Origin: Hyphomicrobium_A sp963759735
GTDB lineage: Bacteria; Pseudomonadota; Alphaproteobacteria; Rhizobiales; Hyphomicrobiaceae
Direction: 5' to 3'
Assembly: GCA_963759735.1 (NCBI GenBank)
Contig: CAVXAF010000006.1
Coordinates: 1 to 64,000, forward strand
DNA: 64,000 nucleotides
The notes under the pieces are model-generated. The model was not told where the DNA came from. It saw only the letters and a program-made list of their open reading frames with translations, and ran no database searches. The position numbers and the translations under genes are program-made. This document shows positions 16,838 to 26,405 of the stretch, piece by piece (positions within the stretch are counted from its first letter, which is position 1; every line of letters starts with the position of its first letter).

Positions 16838-17700
16838 GATGCAGGCTCCTGGCGCGAAACGTCGGTCGTATCTGGGTAAAGGATTGGGAAGATCACTTCC
16901 ACCGACGTGCCTTCGCCCTTGCGGCTGGTGATCTTCAATTCGCCGCCGTGCAGCTGCACGAGCGCACGGGCGATCGGAAGTCCGAGACCGGTTCCCTCGC
17001 GCCAACGCGTATGGCTGGCGTCTACCTGTCCGAACGGCGTCAGCGCAACGGCGACCTCGTCCTCGGTCATGCCGACGCCGGTGTCGCGCACGATGACGAC
17101 GACGCTATCGGCGCGCTCTTCCGCAATGACGTTCACAGAGCCGCCGGAGGTGGTGAACTTGAGGGCGTTGGAGATGAGATTGGTGAACACCTGTCGCAGG
17201 CGCACGCTGTCGCCGCTGATCTGCGGCAGGTTGCGGCCGACCTGTTCGTCGAGCAGCACGCCGGCGTTGTCAGCCATCAGGCGGAACGAGGACGCGGAAG
17301 CGCCGAGCACCTCGCCGAGGTTCACCTCGTTCGCCTGCATGACGCACTTGCCGCTCTGGATCTTCGAGATGTCGAGGATGTTGTTGATCACGTCCAGGAG
17401 ATGGCCGGCGGCATCGTGGATGAGGTTGGCGTAGTCGGCTACCTCGGGCGCGGAGAGCCGGCGCTGGTCCTGCTCGGAGAGCAGCTTGGAAAAGCCGATG
17501 ATCGCGTTGAGCGGCGTGCGCAGCTCATGGCTCATATTGGCGATGAATTCGGATTTGACCTTGCTGGCAAGCTCGGCCTCGACGCGTGCCGAGTGCTCGG
17601 CCACGCGGGCGCGATGACGAAGAATCGCATCGCCCAGGAGCGACGCGTATTCATTCATCAGGGACGTGGACTTTTGGTGGCCGAGACTGCCGCTGAACAT
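16834..17700 (-). CDS. Soluble histidine kinase without a visible sensor domain
   Basis: A 288-residue kinase. Residues about 1-45 are a short helical lead, then comes the dimerisation/phosphoacceptor domain with the H-box MSHELRTPLNAIIGFSKLL, and the ATPase domain with N-box (FTNLISNALKFT), G1 (VRDTGVGM) and G2 (GTGLGLPIARALVQLHGG). There is no membrane segment and no PAS, GAF or HAMP domain, so its input must come from a partner. No response regulator is adjacent. Its stop overlaps the start of the HerA-like ATPase gene by 4 bp, an unusual pairing. Confidence 0.9.
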   Translation of the reverse strand: MFSGSLGHQKSTSLMNEYASLLGDAILRHRARVAEHSARVEAELASKVKSEFIANMSHELRTPLNAIIGFSKLLSEQDQRRLSAPEVADYANLIHDAAGHLLDVINNILDISKIQSGKCVMQANEVNLGEVLGASASSFRLMADNAGVLLDEQVGRNLPQISGDSVRLRQVFTNLISNALKFTTSGGSVNVIAEERADSVVVIVRDTGVGMTEDEVAVALTPFGQVDASHTRWREGTGLGLPIARALVQLHGGELKITSRKGEGTSVEVIFPILYPDTTDVSRQEPAS

Positions 17701-17799
17701 TCGATTGAAATTGCTCTGATTCAGCCAAAGACACTATTCAGCAGAGAATAATCGGGCGTTAACCGGCGTCTGGTCCTGGAACGAATAAAGCGTTTAGCC

Positions 17800-17818
17800 G
17801 CGTGCCGGAGCGGCACGC
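17800..17818 (-). terminator. Hairpin downstream of tonB
   Basis: A perfect 8-bp stem (GCGTGCCG at 17800-17807, CGGCACGC at 17811-17818) with a 3-base loop, 24 bp past the tonB stop on the minus strand, followed by a CTTTATT stretch. It may end the exbB-exbD-tonB transcript before the kinase gene. Confidence 0.5.
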
Positions 17819-17841
17819 AACCGCGCCCCAAACGGCGGCCT

Positions 17842-18543
17842 TCAGCGGGTGATGAAGCGGAACGGGACCTGTACTTCCAGCGGCCCGTTCGCAATCTCTT
17901 GCGGCAGCGGCGGGAAGGGAGCGGCGCGATCGAGCGCCGCCATGGCAGCGTCATCGAGGATCTTCGAGCCCGAACTCTGCTGGATGCTGCGTGAGAGCAC
18001 CTCGCCCTGGGGGCCGACGGTAAAACGGACGAGGACGGTTCCCGCATGGACTGAGCGCGGGTTCACCTTGCTGCGCTCGAGCGTTTTGCGTACCTGACCG
18101 AGGTAGGCGCGGCGCTTCGTGGCATCGCCGCCCGTCTGAGCGGCGCCCGAGCTCTGCTCGATGAGAGTTGCCACTTGCGGTGCCTGCTCCTTGACGGGGA
18201 CGGCAACCGGACGCTCCTCTTCGACCGGCTTGGGCTCTTCGGCCGTCACCTGCTCCTCGTGGTCGCTTTCCGTCGAGGTGAGCGCATCGGTCAGATCGGG
18301 TTTGACCTCTTCGACCGGGTCGGGCACCTCGGCCGCCTGCACGGCCGGGATGTCAACCGTCTCGACCATCTCCTCGGCCTCGCCGAACTTGGTCACGCCC
18401 TCGAGCGCAATGCCCTGCTCGACGACGAACTGGTCATCGCCCGTGCCGGCGTCGAGCGCCGCGCCGCCGCTGACCCCCATAAGCGGAATGAACAGGGCCG
18501 CGTGCAATGCGAGAGAAAGTATTATGGCCGCGAGGCGAAGCAT
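17842..18543 (-). CDS. tonB: TonB-family energy transducer
   Basis: A 233-residue protein with one N-terminal membrane helix (AAIILSLALHAALFIPLMG, including the conserved His in the membrane span), a long Glu/Pro/Val-rich periplasmic spacer (EVPDPVEEVKPDL and following), and a C-terminal TonB domain (RAYLGQVRKTLERSKVNP, GTVLVRFTVGPQGEVLS, ILDDAAMAALDRAAPFPPLP). TonB transmits the proton-motive force harnessed by ExbB-ExbD to outer-membrane receptors. It is the last gene of the exbB-exbD-tonB operon, and two receptor genes lie just beyond the operon on the opposite strand. Confidence 0.92.
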   Translation of the reverse strand: MLRLAAIILSLALHAALFIPLMGVSGGAALDAGTGDDQFVVEQGIALEGVTKFGEAEEMVETVDIPAVQAAEVPDPVEEVKPDLTDALTSTESDHEEQVTAEEPKPVEEERPVAVPVKEQAPQVATLIEQSSGAAQTGGDATKRRAYLGQVRKTLERSKVNPRSVHAGTVLVRFTVGPQGEVLSRSIQQSSGSKILDDAAMAALDRAAPFPPLPQEIANGPLEVQVPFRFITR

Positions 18544-18564
18544 TGGCTTTGACTGTCCGTCGAA

Positions 18565-19023
18565 CTATGGCGCGGCTTTACCCGACGGCGCAGGCTGCGA
18601 CAACAGCGAGACACGCTGATAGCCCGTCTCGCCGACGCGACCCAGGATCTCCATGACCTCGCCGTATGGAATTTTGCGGTCGGCACGCACGTAGACCACC
18701 GTGTCACCTTCCTGCTGGCGTAGCGCGATGAGGCGGTTGACGAGCCCGCCGGAGTTCACCTGTTCGTCGCGAATGTAGATGTTTCCATCGGGCGCCAGTG
18801 TGACGACCATCGGCTTGCGCACCTTCTCGAGCTTGGTGGCCGAGGTCTTCGGCAGGTCGACCGGTACACCCTGTACCATCAGCGGCGCGGCGACCATGAA
18901 CACGATGAGCAGCACCAGCATCACGTCGACGAAGGGCGTGACGTTGATCTCAGCCAGCGGCTTGTATTCTTGTCCGTCGTCGTCGTCGTCTCCGGCGCCG
19001 CCGGAGCGCATTGCCATGGCCAT
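18565..19023 (-). CDS. exbD: ExbD/TolR-family biopolymer transporter
   Basis: A 152-residue protein with a short cytoplasmic leader, one membrane helix (FVDVMLVLLIVFMVAAPLM) carrying the essential Asp of VTPFVDVML, and a periplasmic domain ending near GETGYQRVSLL. ExbD and ExbB form the proton channel that powers TonB. Its start codon directly abuts the exbB stop (TAG ATG), and tonB follows after 21 bp. TolR is the alternative assignment, but the adjacent tonB and lack of tolA, tolB and pal favour ExbD. Confidence 0.9.
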   Translation of the reverse strand: MAMAMRSGGAGDDDDDGQEYKPLAEINVTPFVDVMLVLLIVFMVAAPLMVQGVPVDLPKTSATKLEKVRKPMVVTLAPDGNIYIRDEQVNSGGLVNRLIALRQQEGDTVVYVRADRKIPYGEVMEILGRVGETGYQRVSLLSQPAPSGKAAP

Positions 19024-19716
19024 CTAGCCCACTCCCTCAAGGCGCACGACGCCATCGCTCTGGATCTTCGCCATCGATTTAGCGAGCGAGGTGATGCTGC
19101 TGCCGGCCCGTTCGGACGCCTTGCCGAGGGACACCGAGATCTGGTTGTAGGCGATCACGGCCGGGATGGCGGCGGCAAGACCGAGGGCGGTGGCAAATAG
19201 CGCTTCGGCGATGCCCGGGGCAACGACCGCGAGGCTTGTGTCCTTGGCCTGCGCGATGGCCGTGAAGCTGTGCATGATGCCCCACACGGTGCCGAGCAGC
19301 CCGACGAACGGAGAAGCCGAGCCGACGGTGGCGAGGAACGGCAAGCCGGTCTCGATGCGGCGCAACTGGCTCTTCATGGCCGAGCGCATGGCGCGCTCGA
19401 GGCGACCGCGCACCTCGTTGCGCGTTTCGCCGCGCGCAACCCCGTCCGACCATTCGCTTTGTGCCGCCTGCTGTACTGCGCCGACGATCCCGCGCCCCCG
19501 GTCGGGCGACAGATGTCCGTTTGCAGCCTGCTGGGCGAGTTGGCGAACCTGCCGCTTCAACGCCAGGATGCGGATGAATTTTTCGAAGATGAGCGCCCAG
19601 CAGATGACCGAAGCCACGGCGAGGAGCAGCATGATGGCCTGCACGAACGGGTCGGCATGCAGGATGAGGCCGATGAGCGAGAAGTCGCGGCCTTCGACGG
19701 CAAGGTTCGTTTCCAA
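19024..19716 (-). CDS. exbB: ExbB/TolQ-family proton channel protein
   Basis: A 230-residue inner-membrane protein with three helices. The first is near residues 27-48 (IMLLLAVASVICWALIFEKF). The conserved pair of helices later carries GLPFLATVGSASPFVGLLGTVWGIM (split by residues) and GIAEALFATALGLAAAIPAVIAYN, including the conserved Thr, Glu and Pro of the proton path. With ExbD it drives TonB. The small gene upstream (19729-20178) ends 12 bp before its start, suggesting a four-gene operon. Confidence 0.92.
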   Translation of the reverse strand: METNLAVEGRDFSLIGLILHADPFVQAIMLLLAVASVICWALIFEKFIRILALKRQVRQLAQQAANGHLSPDRGRGIVGAVQQAAQSEWSDGVARGETRNEVRGRLERAMRSAMKSQLRRIETGLPFLATVGSASPFVGLLGTVWGIMHSFTAIAQAKDTSLAVVAPGIAEALFATALGLAAAIPAVIAYNQISVSLGKASERAGSSITSLAKSMAKIQSDGVVRLEGVG

Positions 19717-19728
19717 GCAGCTACCCTA

Positions 19729-20178
19729 CTATTTCGAGAAATCGACCTTGGTCAGCGACTTGACCTTGAGGCGCGAGACGCAATCGGTGGCCGGCCCCGC
19801 GGGCGTTCGGCACTCGAGCACGTCATTGACCAGGAAGCTGCCGAGATCGTCGCAATTGGCGCCTTCGAGGTCGAAAAGCTTCACCGTCTTTTTGTCCGGC
19901 CGCACTGGTGCGAGGTCGAGGGCCAGGCGCCGCTCTATGACCGCATCCGTCTTGAAGAGGACGAGATCGAGCTTGAAGGCGTCATAGACGGTCGACGTCG
20001 GGTTGGAGATGACGACATAGGCGCGACAGCCCTTTTCCGACTTCTCCAGCTTGTTGAGCTCGACGGTGACGCCATCGCCATCGCTGCTTGCGGCGGGCGC
20101 CGGGGTCTCCTGCGCGTGCGCGAGGGCTCCGAAGAGACAGCATGCCGCCAGCGCGGCACAGAGGGAGTTTGATTTCAT
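19729..20178 (-). CDS. Exported protein of unknown function at the head of the exbB operon
   Basis: A 149-residue protein with a Sec signal peptide (MKSNSLCAALAACCLFGALA, cleaved before QETPAP). The mature domain (GVTVELNKLEKSEKGCRAYVVI, then NPTSTVYDAFKLDLVLFKTDAV) looks like a single beta-sandwich with four cysteines that could form two disulfides. No catalytic motif is seen. It precedes exbB by 12 bp and faces the TonB-dependent receptors across a 0.6-kb divergent region, so a role in the same uptake system is plausible but unproven. ATG 20178 is preferred over one 27 bp upstream because the signal peptide begins there. Confidence 0.8.
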   Translation of the reverse strand: MKSNSLCAALAACCLFGALAHAQETPAPAASSDGDGVTVELNKLEKSEKGCRAYVVISNPTSTVYDAFKLDLVLFKTDAVIERRLALDLAPVRPDKKTVKLFDLEGANCDDLGSFLVNDVLECRTPAGPATDCVSRLKVKSLTKVDFSK

Positions 20179-20812
20179 AGGACTCACGGGACGCAACCAG
20201 TTCATGACTTGCCCAACAATTGCTCGCAGCGACCGCTGAATAGCTCGGCGCTATCAACGAAGCGGCTGGAAACCTCGTAAACATCGACGCTTCGTAGCTG
20301 TCGACACTGTATTCCGCTGACTACCTTGCACGCTGCCTGCGCATGTTGGTCTCCTTCCCTCTTGCGGCCACTCACTGCGCCCTTGCGCGCGATGGCTCTG
20401 TTGCTCTTTTCTTGGTGCGTGACCGCTCGCTTGCCGCGACATTCGGCCGATGCGCCATTTAATCACGTAACACGGCGTGGATGAGCCCTGTCAAACACGG
20501 AAAAACACGTCATCGGCATCGGGAATTATTCACCTGCGCATCGGGAATAATTCCCGAATTAGATGCGCCGAGGCCACACCCGGGTCGGGCTATAGTGTAA
20601 CGGGACTAACGATCCTTGACCGGAGGGCGCCAGCGCTTTTTCTTGGTCCAGTAAATAACGTCCGCCTACAAAAAATAAACCGGTCAACGGGAAAGTTTGC
20701 AGGCGGCCGACGATCAGTTCCGGCCGGAGCGCGCGTGGCACCGCTCCAAGGACTTGGACTGAAAAAAGTCGGGTGAAGTAGTCACCTCGCGTACTCTGGG
20801 GGAGTTAAGTTG
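20179..20812. other. Divergent control region between the TonB operon and the receptors
   Basis: 634 bp without a supportable gene. It contains the tandem palindrome at 20519-20557, a TATAGT at 20591-20596 that could be a -10 box for the receptor gene, and a GGGGGAG Shine-Dalgarno just before ATG 20813. A 70-residue minus-strand frame (20254-20466) has an arginine/glutamine-rich, non-protein-like translation and was not accepted. Confidence 0.5.
20519..20557. promoter_or_regulatory. Tandem palindromic operator upstream of receptor 1
   Basis: TCGGGAATAATTCCCGA (20541-20557) is a perfect 8-1-8 palindrome. A degenerate copy, TCGGGAATTATTCACCT (20519-20535), lies exactly 22 bp upstream, two helical turns away. 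The same 17-bp palindrome with one changed base precedes the second receptor at 23511-23527. Shared use suggests one regulator for both; its identity is unknown. Confidence 0.7.
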
Positions 20813-23286
20813 ATGCGTACTGCGTCCGCGTCTGCGTCCGTATTGTGCCTTATTCTATTTGCTGGCACCCAATCGTTAGCCCAAGATTCAGGCAGTGCCG
20901 CACCGGCTGGGGTCGAGGAACTCCCCGCAGTCGATGTCGTGCAGGACACGCCGGCCAAAAAGGCCGCTCGCGCCAAGAAGAAAGCCGTCGCCGTATCTCC
21001 GTTGAGCAGCGTGAGTGGCGGCGCTGGGACTGCGGGTTCGGCGAGCACGGCTGGCCAATCTGCCCCGACGGCCGCAACTTTCGTGGCCCCGATCACGGTG
21101 CCGAGCGCCGTCACCAACGTGACGGACACCGACATCGAGCATGAAGGCACGGGCTCGATCCAGCAGACGCTGCAGCAGCGGGTGCCGGGCATCATCATTT
21201 CGGACGCCGCCGGCAACGCGCTGCGCGCCGAGCTTTCCTTCCGCGGCTTCGATGCCTCGCCCGTCAGCGGACGCGCGCAGGGCCTGGCCGTCTATCAGAA
21301 CGGCGTGCGTATCAACGAAGCCTTCGGCGACGTCGTCAACTGGGACGCGATCCCCAGCAACGCCATCTCGTCCATGTCGGTGGTCAGCAACAACCCCTCG
21401 TTCGGCTTGAACGCACTGGGTGGCGCGGTGAGCATCCTGATGAAGGATGGCTTCAGCTACCAGGGCGGCGAGCTCGACGTCATGGGCGGCTCGTTCGGAC
21501 GCAAGCAGGTCGGCATCCAGGCCGGCGAGCAGTTCGGCAACGCGGGCGTCTATGTCGCCAGCGAGTGGTTCGAGGACGACGGCTACCGCGATTTCTCCGC
21601 CAGCGAGGTGCGCCGCTTCTACGGTGACATCGGCCTCAAGGGCACCTTCGCCGAACTGCATTTCAGCCTGACGGCGGCCGACAACCATTTCGGTGCGACC
21701 GCAGCGGCGCCCGTCGAGCTGCTCGATCGCAGCTGGAGCAACACCTTCACCTCGCCGCAGACCACCGATCTTGAAGTCTACATGCCGACGCATCTCGGCA
21801 TCGGTGAAGGCGACCGACACCCTGACGGTCGCCGGCGTCGGCTACTACCGCCGCTTCAAGAACCGCGTCATCGACGGCAACGTGACGGAGGTCGAGGAGT
21901 GCGGCGGCGGCGACCCGTGATCGGCGGCAATCCGGCCGAGGAATTCCTCTGCCTTGAGGGAGATCTTACCGATCCGATCGATCCTCAGGCGGTAATCTCA
22001 TCGAGATCGACGACGTATCCGATGACGAGGATCTGCGTCGGCTCGATCGAGCGCCTGGCCACCACGAGCGAGAGCTGGGGCGGCGGGCTCGAAGCGCAGG
22101 AGAAGTCGCGGCTGCTCGGCTTCAAGAACCTGTTCATCGCCGGCATGTCCTACGATCACGGCACGTCGAACTACAAGACGTCGAGCGAGCTCGGCGAGAT
22201 CCAGCCGAAGTACGTCGTCGAAGGTTCCGGCGTCTATTATCGACGGGCCGCTGCGAGCTTGCACCGCGCAATCTCAACGCCGAGAACACCTATTGGGGCG
22301 CTCTATTTCTCGAACGCCATCGACTTCACGGATGCCCTGACAGTGACCGTGGGCGGCCGCTACAATCACGCCACCATCACGCTGCACGGACAATACGAAC
22401 AACTTCCCCGACCTCAACGCCACCAACAGGTACCAGCGCTTCAACCCGATGGTCGGCGCCAACTACAAGCTGATGCCGGGCATGTCGGTCTACGGCGGCT
22501 ACTCGGAATCGAATCGCGCGCCGACGCCGGCCGAACTCGGTTGCGCCGAGCCGGCCTTCCCGTGCCTCATCGAGAGCTTCCTGACCGACGACCCGCCGCT
22601 GAACCAGGTGGTCGGGCGCACGGCCGAACTCGGCCTGCGCGGGCAGGGCTCGGACTTCGGCGGTCGCTACACGTGGTCGGCGGGATTGTTCCGCACGCTG
22701 TCGTCCGACGACATCCTTCCCGTCATGGACGACAACCGCATCTTCTTCGTGAATGCCGGTGACACGCTGCGCCAGGGCGTCGAACTGTCGGCGACTTACG
22801 AGACGCGCAAGTGGAATACGTATGCGTCCTACGCCTTCGTCGATGCCACGCTCGACACGTGCAACGACCCCACGGGCGTCTGCGCCTTCCTTCAGGCTGG
22901 CGATCGACCTGCCGGGCATTCCGCGTCATCGCTTCAAGGCCGGCGTCGAGTACTCGGTGACGTCCAAGTGGAAAGTCGGCACCGATGTCGTGGCGGCCAG
23001 CGACTCGCCATTCTTCCCCAACGAAGCGGGCGAGCGGCGACGAGCCTTGCCAGCTACGCGCGCGTCGATCTGCAACACGTCCTACGACATCACCCAGAAC
23101 ATTCAGCTCTACGGCCTCGTGAAGAACCTCTTCAACTCGAAGTACGGTCTCTACGGCACCTACTTCGAGGCCAACGAGGTGAGCGACGTCGATCAGGAAC
23201 TGGGCGGACCCGGCTTCAGCGATCCGCGCACCATCTCGCCGTCCATGCCCTTCGCGGCCTACGGCGGCGTCAAAGTCAAATACTGA
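20813..23286 (+). pseudogene. TonB-dependent outer-membrane receptor 1, with at least eight apparent frameshifts
   Basis: Start ATG 20813 follows GGGGGAG. A signal peptide (SVLCLILFAGTQSLA) leads to an Ala/Lys-rich segment (PAKKAARAKKK), a plug domain (QQRVPGIIISDAAGNALR, GLAVYQNGVRINEAFGD) and a beta-barrel ending SMPFAAYGGVKVKY. The first kilobase is intact. Beyond it homology jumps frame near 21809, 21914, 22245, 22301, 22388, 22909, 23035 and 23073. Several jumps are one base in a G or C run. Repaired, the protein parallels receptor 2 along its whole length. Either this patch of assembly is poor or the gene is decaying. The ligand is unknown. Confidence 0.8.
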
Positions 23287-23322
23287 GCGATCTGATCTGA
23301 CCACGACCGACTGACCGACCAG

Positions 23323-23348
23323 GCCCTCCTCACCCCCGTGAGGAGGGC
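23323..23348 (+). terminator. Strong hairpin after receptor 1
   Basis: A perfect 11-bp stem (GCCCTCCTCAC at 23323-23333, GTGAGGAGGGC at 23338-23348) with a CCCC loop, 37 bp past the receptor stop and followed by TTCGTCGTTG. It separates the two receptor genes transcriptionally. Confidence 0.7.
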
Positions 23349-23510
23349 TTCGTCGTTGATGGGTTGTGCGATGAGCTGTGCGTGGCGGGTGCGCAACTTT
23401 TGGGCAGCGATACACAGTTACAGGCGGACACCGCGCTTGACGCGGCCATTGCTTGAATACCCAATTCTTTGGGTGCGACAAAATGAGTCGCGGCGCAAAT
23501 CAAGACCAAA

Positions 23511-23527
23511 TCGGGAAAAATTCCCGA
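23511..23527. promoter_or_regulatory. Palindromic operator upstream of receptor 2
   Basis: TCGGGAAAAATTCCCGA, 89 bp before the start of receptor 2, matches the perfect palindrome upstream of receptor 1 at 16 of 17 positions. The intergenic stretch around it (23287-23615) holds no other supportable gene. Confidence 0.7.
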
Positions 23528-23615
23528 AATCGCATAACCTGCATTCCTGAATTCAGTCAGTTGCGTTTCGAGGGAGTCAAAAGCGGACAAATAAACGGGC
23601 CTGAGGGGGCGAGAT

Positions 23616-26332
23616 ATGCAGGGCGAGTGTCGGTCACGGCTAGCGGGGGCGGCCGGCATGTTGGCTTTGCTCGTTGTTCCAGTCAGCGCGCAAGGCACCT
23701 CGCCGGCGCCAGCACCGACGTCACCTCCTGACGTCACCACGCCCACGCCGCCAGCGGCCGGCACGACGACGACGCCCACAACCACACCCGGCGCGGGATC
23801 GCCCGCGACCACCGCGCCGAACACAGTCGCGCCGACGCCGGCGTCCGGCGGCCAACCAGTTGCCGCCCGTCGATATCATTCAGAAGAAGGCCCAACCGGC
23901 AGCCAAGGCCGCCGCCAAGAAGGCGCCGCCGAAGAAGCAGGCTGCGGCCCCTGCGCCGGCCCCTCCGAGCCCGCCGCCGGCCGAGCCGCAGCTCGACACG
24001 CCGGCGATCTATCAGCCGGGCGAAGGCGGCATCGACAGCGGCACGGTGCAGATGTCACCCGTTGAAGGCAGCGCGATCCCGATCGGCAAGTATCCCGGTG
24101 CCGTCGGCCGCGGCAGCGCTGAGGACTTCAACCGCACCGGCTACACGTATGCGCCGGAAGTGCTGCAGCAGACCGTGCCGGGCGTCATCCTCGGGGACGC
24201 GCAGGGCAACGTCTTCCAGCGCAACCTGCAGTTCCGCGGCTTTGACTCATCGCCCGTCAACGGCGTGCCGCAGGGCCTCGCCGTCTACCAGAACGGCGTG
24301 CGCATCAACGAAAGCTTCGGCGACATCGTCAATTACGACTTCCTGCCGGACAACGCCATCAACGGCATGACCATCATCGGCGCCAATCCGGTGTTCGGTC
24401 TCAACGCGCTCGGCGGCGCGCTGACCATCTTCATGCGCGACGGCTTCAACTACCAGGGCGCCGAGCTCAACGTCATGGGCGGCTCGTTCGGCCGTTACCA
24501 AGGCGGCCTCGCAGTCGGCGGCCAGAGCGGTTCGTGGGGCGGCTTCCTCTCCCTCGAAGGCATCCATGACAACGGCTATCGCGACTTCTCGGCTTCGCGC
24601 ATCCGCCGCATGTATGCCGATCTCGGCGCCAAGGGCGACGGCACCGAATTCCACCTCAACTTCACGGGCGCGGCAAACTATGTCGGCGTCACCGCTGCAG
24701 CGCCGGTGCAGCTTCTCGATCTGAACTGGGCGAACACCTTTACGTCGCCGCAGACCACCAAGAACCAGGTGGCGATGACCTCGCTCAACGGCCAGATCGA
24801 AGTCTCGCCCACCTGGTCGCTGCAGGGCGTCGGCTACTACCGCTGGTTCAAGCAGTCGCACATCGACGGCAACATCTCCGAGGCGGAAGAATGCACTCGG
24901 TGACCCCACGATCTTGTGCCTGGAAGGCGACGACGACGAGGAACTGGGTGGCGTCGGGCCAGGTGTTAATCCTGATGGATCGATCCCATCCGACATCGCC
25001 GATCCGCTCGGCTCGCTCGACGAAACCTCGCAGCTCGCCAACAGCTTCGGTTTCGCGGGTCAGGCCGTGAACAAGAACTACATCGCCGGCTACAAGAACC
25101 AGTTCCTGATCGGCGCCAGCTATGATCACGGCAACGTCGGCTACGGCGCCACGTCGACGCTCGGTTCGTTCGATCCCAAATTCGTCGTCAACAGCCTCGG
25201 TGTTCTGCTTGTTGCGCCCGACGAAGTATCCCCGCGCGACCTGACGACGCTCAACGATTACTACGGCGTCTATTTCTCCGACACGGTCGACCTGACGAGC
25301 GACCTCGCGCTGACGGTCGGCGGCCGCTATAACTTCGCGCGCGTCCAGATCCAAGATGAGACGGGGAACGCAGCGCAGCTCAACGGCGACAATACCTTCC
25401 AGCGCTTCAACCCGATGGTCGGCGGCACCTATCTCATCCAGCCGGGCCTGACGCTTTTCGCAAGCTACGCAGAAGCCAACCGCGCACCGACGCCGGCCGA
25501 ACTCGCCTGCTCGGACCCGAACTTCCCGTGCCTGCTCGAAAGCTTCCTGACTGCCGATCCGCCGCTCGATCAGGTCGTCTCGCATACCTGGGAACTCGGC
25601 CTGCGCGGCCGGATGCAGGGGTATAACAGCGAGCGCTTCGAGTGGAGCGCCGGCCTGTTCCGCGCCCTCAACAGCGATGACATCTACCAGATCGCCGATG
25701 AGATCTCCGGACGTGGCTACTTCGACAACGTGGGAGACACGCTGCGGCAGGGCATGGAAATCGGCGGTCGGTATACCGATACGCGCTGGATGATCTACGC
25801 CAACTACGCGCTCGTCCACGCGACGTTCCAGAGCTCGTTTATCCTTCCCTCGCCCGACAATCCTCTGGCGTTCGAATGCGAGGACGGCCCTGGCTCGCCG
25901 CGGTCCGACGATGAACCCAACTGCCTTCAGGTCAATTCCGGCGACCGCATTCCCGGCGTTCCACTCAGCCGCTTCAAGACCGGCTTCGACTACCTGATCA
26001 CGCCGGAGTGGAAATTTGGCGCCGACCTCGTCGCTGCTTCCAGCCAGGTATTCTTCGGCGACGAAGCCAACCTCAATGCGCCGCTACCCGGCTACGCCAA
26101 GGTCGACCTGCACACGTTCTACGACGTGACCGAAAACGTGCAGATCTACGGCCTCATCTACAACCTCTTCAATTCGCAATACGGCCTGTTCGGAAACTTC
26201 TTCAACCTTGAGGCGGCCAACGAGGCTTCGGAAGCCAATCCGGCGACGGGCGATGACTTCTTCACCAACCCGCGCACGATCACGCCGGCACCGCCGCTCG
26301 TCGCCTACGGCGGCATGAAGGTTCACTACTGA
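23616..26332 (+). CDS. TonB-dependent outer-membrane receptor 2, two apparent frameshifts
   Basis: Start ATG 23616 follows GAGGGGGCGAG. A signal peptide (AGAAGMLALLVVPVSAQ) leads to a long Pro/Thr-rich and then Ala/Lys-rich spacer, a plug domain (VLQQTVPGVILGDAQGN, GLAVYQNGVRINESFGD) and a barrel with RAPTPAELACSDPNFPCLLE and the C-terminal APPLVAYGGMKVHY. One extra C near 23852 (GGCGGCC to AAC CAG) and one extra G near 24900 shift the frame; removing both gives one continuous protein of about 900 residues. It is a paralogue of receptor 1, downstream of the same palindrome. The ligand is unknown. Confidence 0.87.
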
Positions 26333-26363
26333 TCGCTCCCGGCTGTCTCAGCCACTCACGTGC

Positions 26364-26389
26364 GGGCGCCTCGGACATCCGGGGCGCCC
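26364..26389 (+). terminator. Hairpin after receptor 2
   Basis: An 11-bp stem with one G-T wobble (GGGCGCCTCGG and CCGGGGCGCCC) around ACAT, 31 bp past the receptor 2 stop and just before the convergent gene at 26406-26768. It probably ends transcription from both sides. Confidence 0.6.
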
Positions 26390-26405
26390 GTCGCTCTGTG
26401 GGCGG

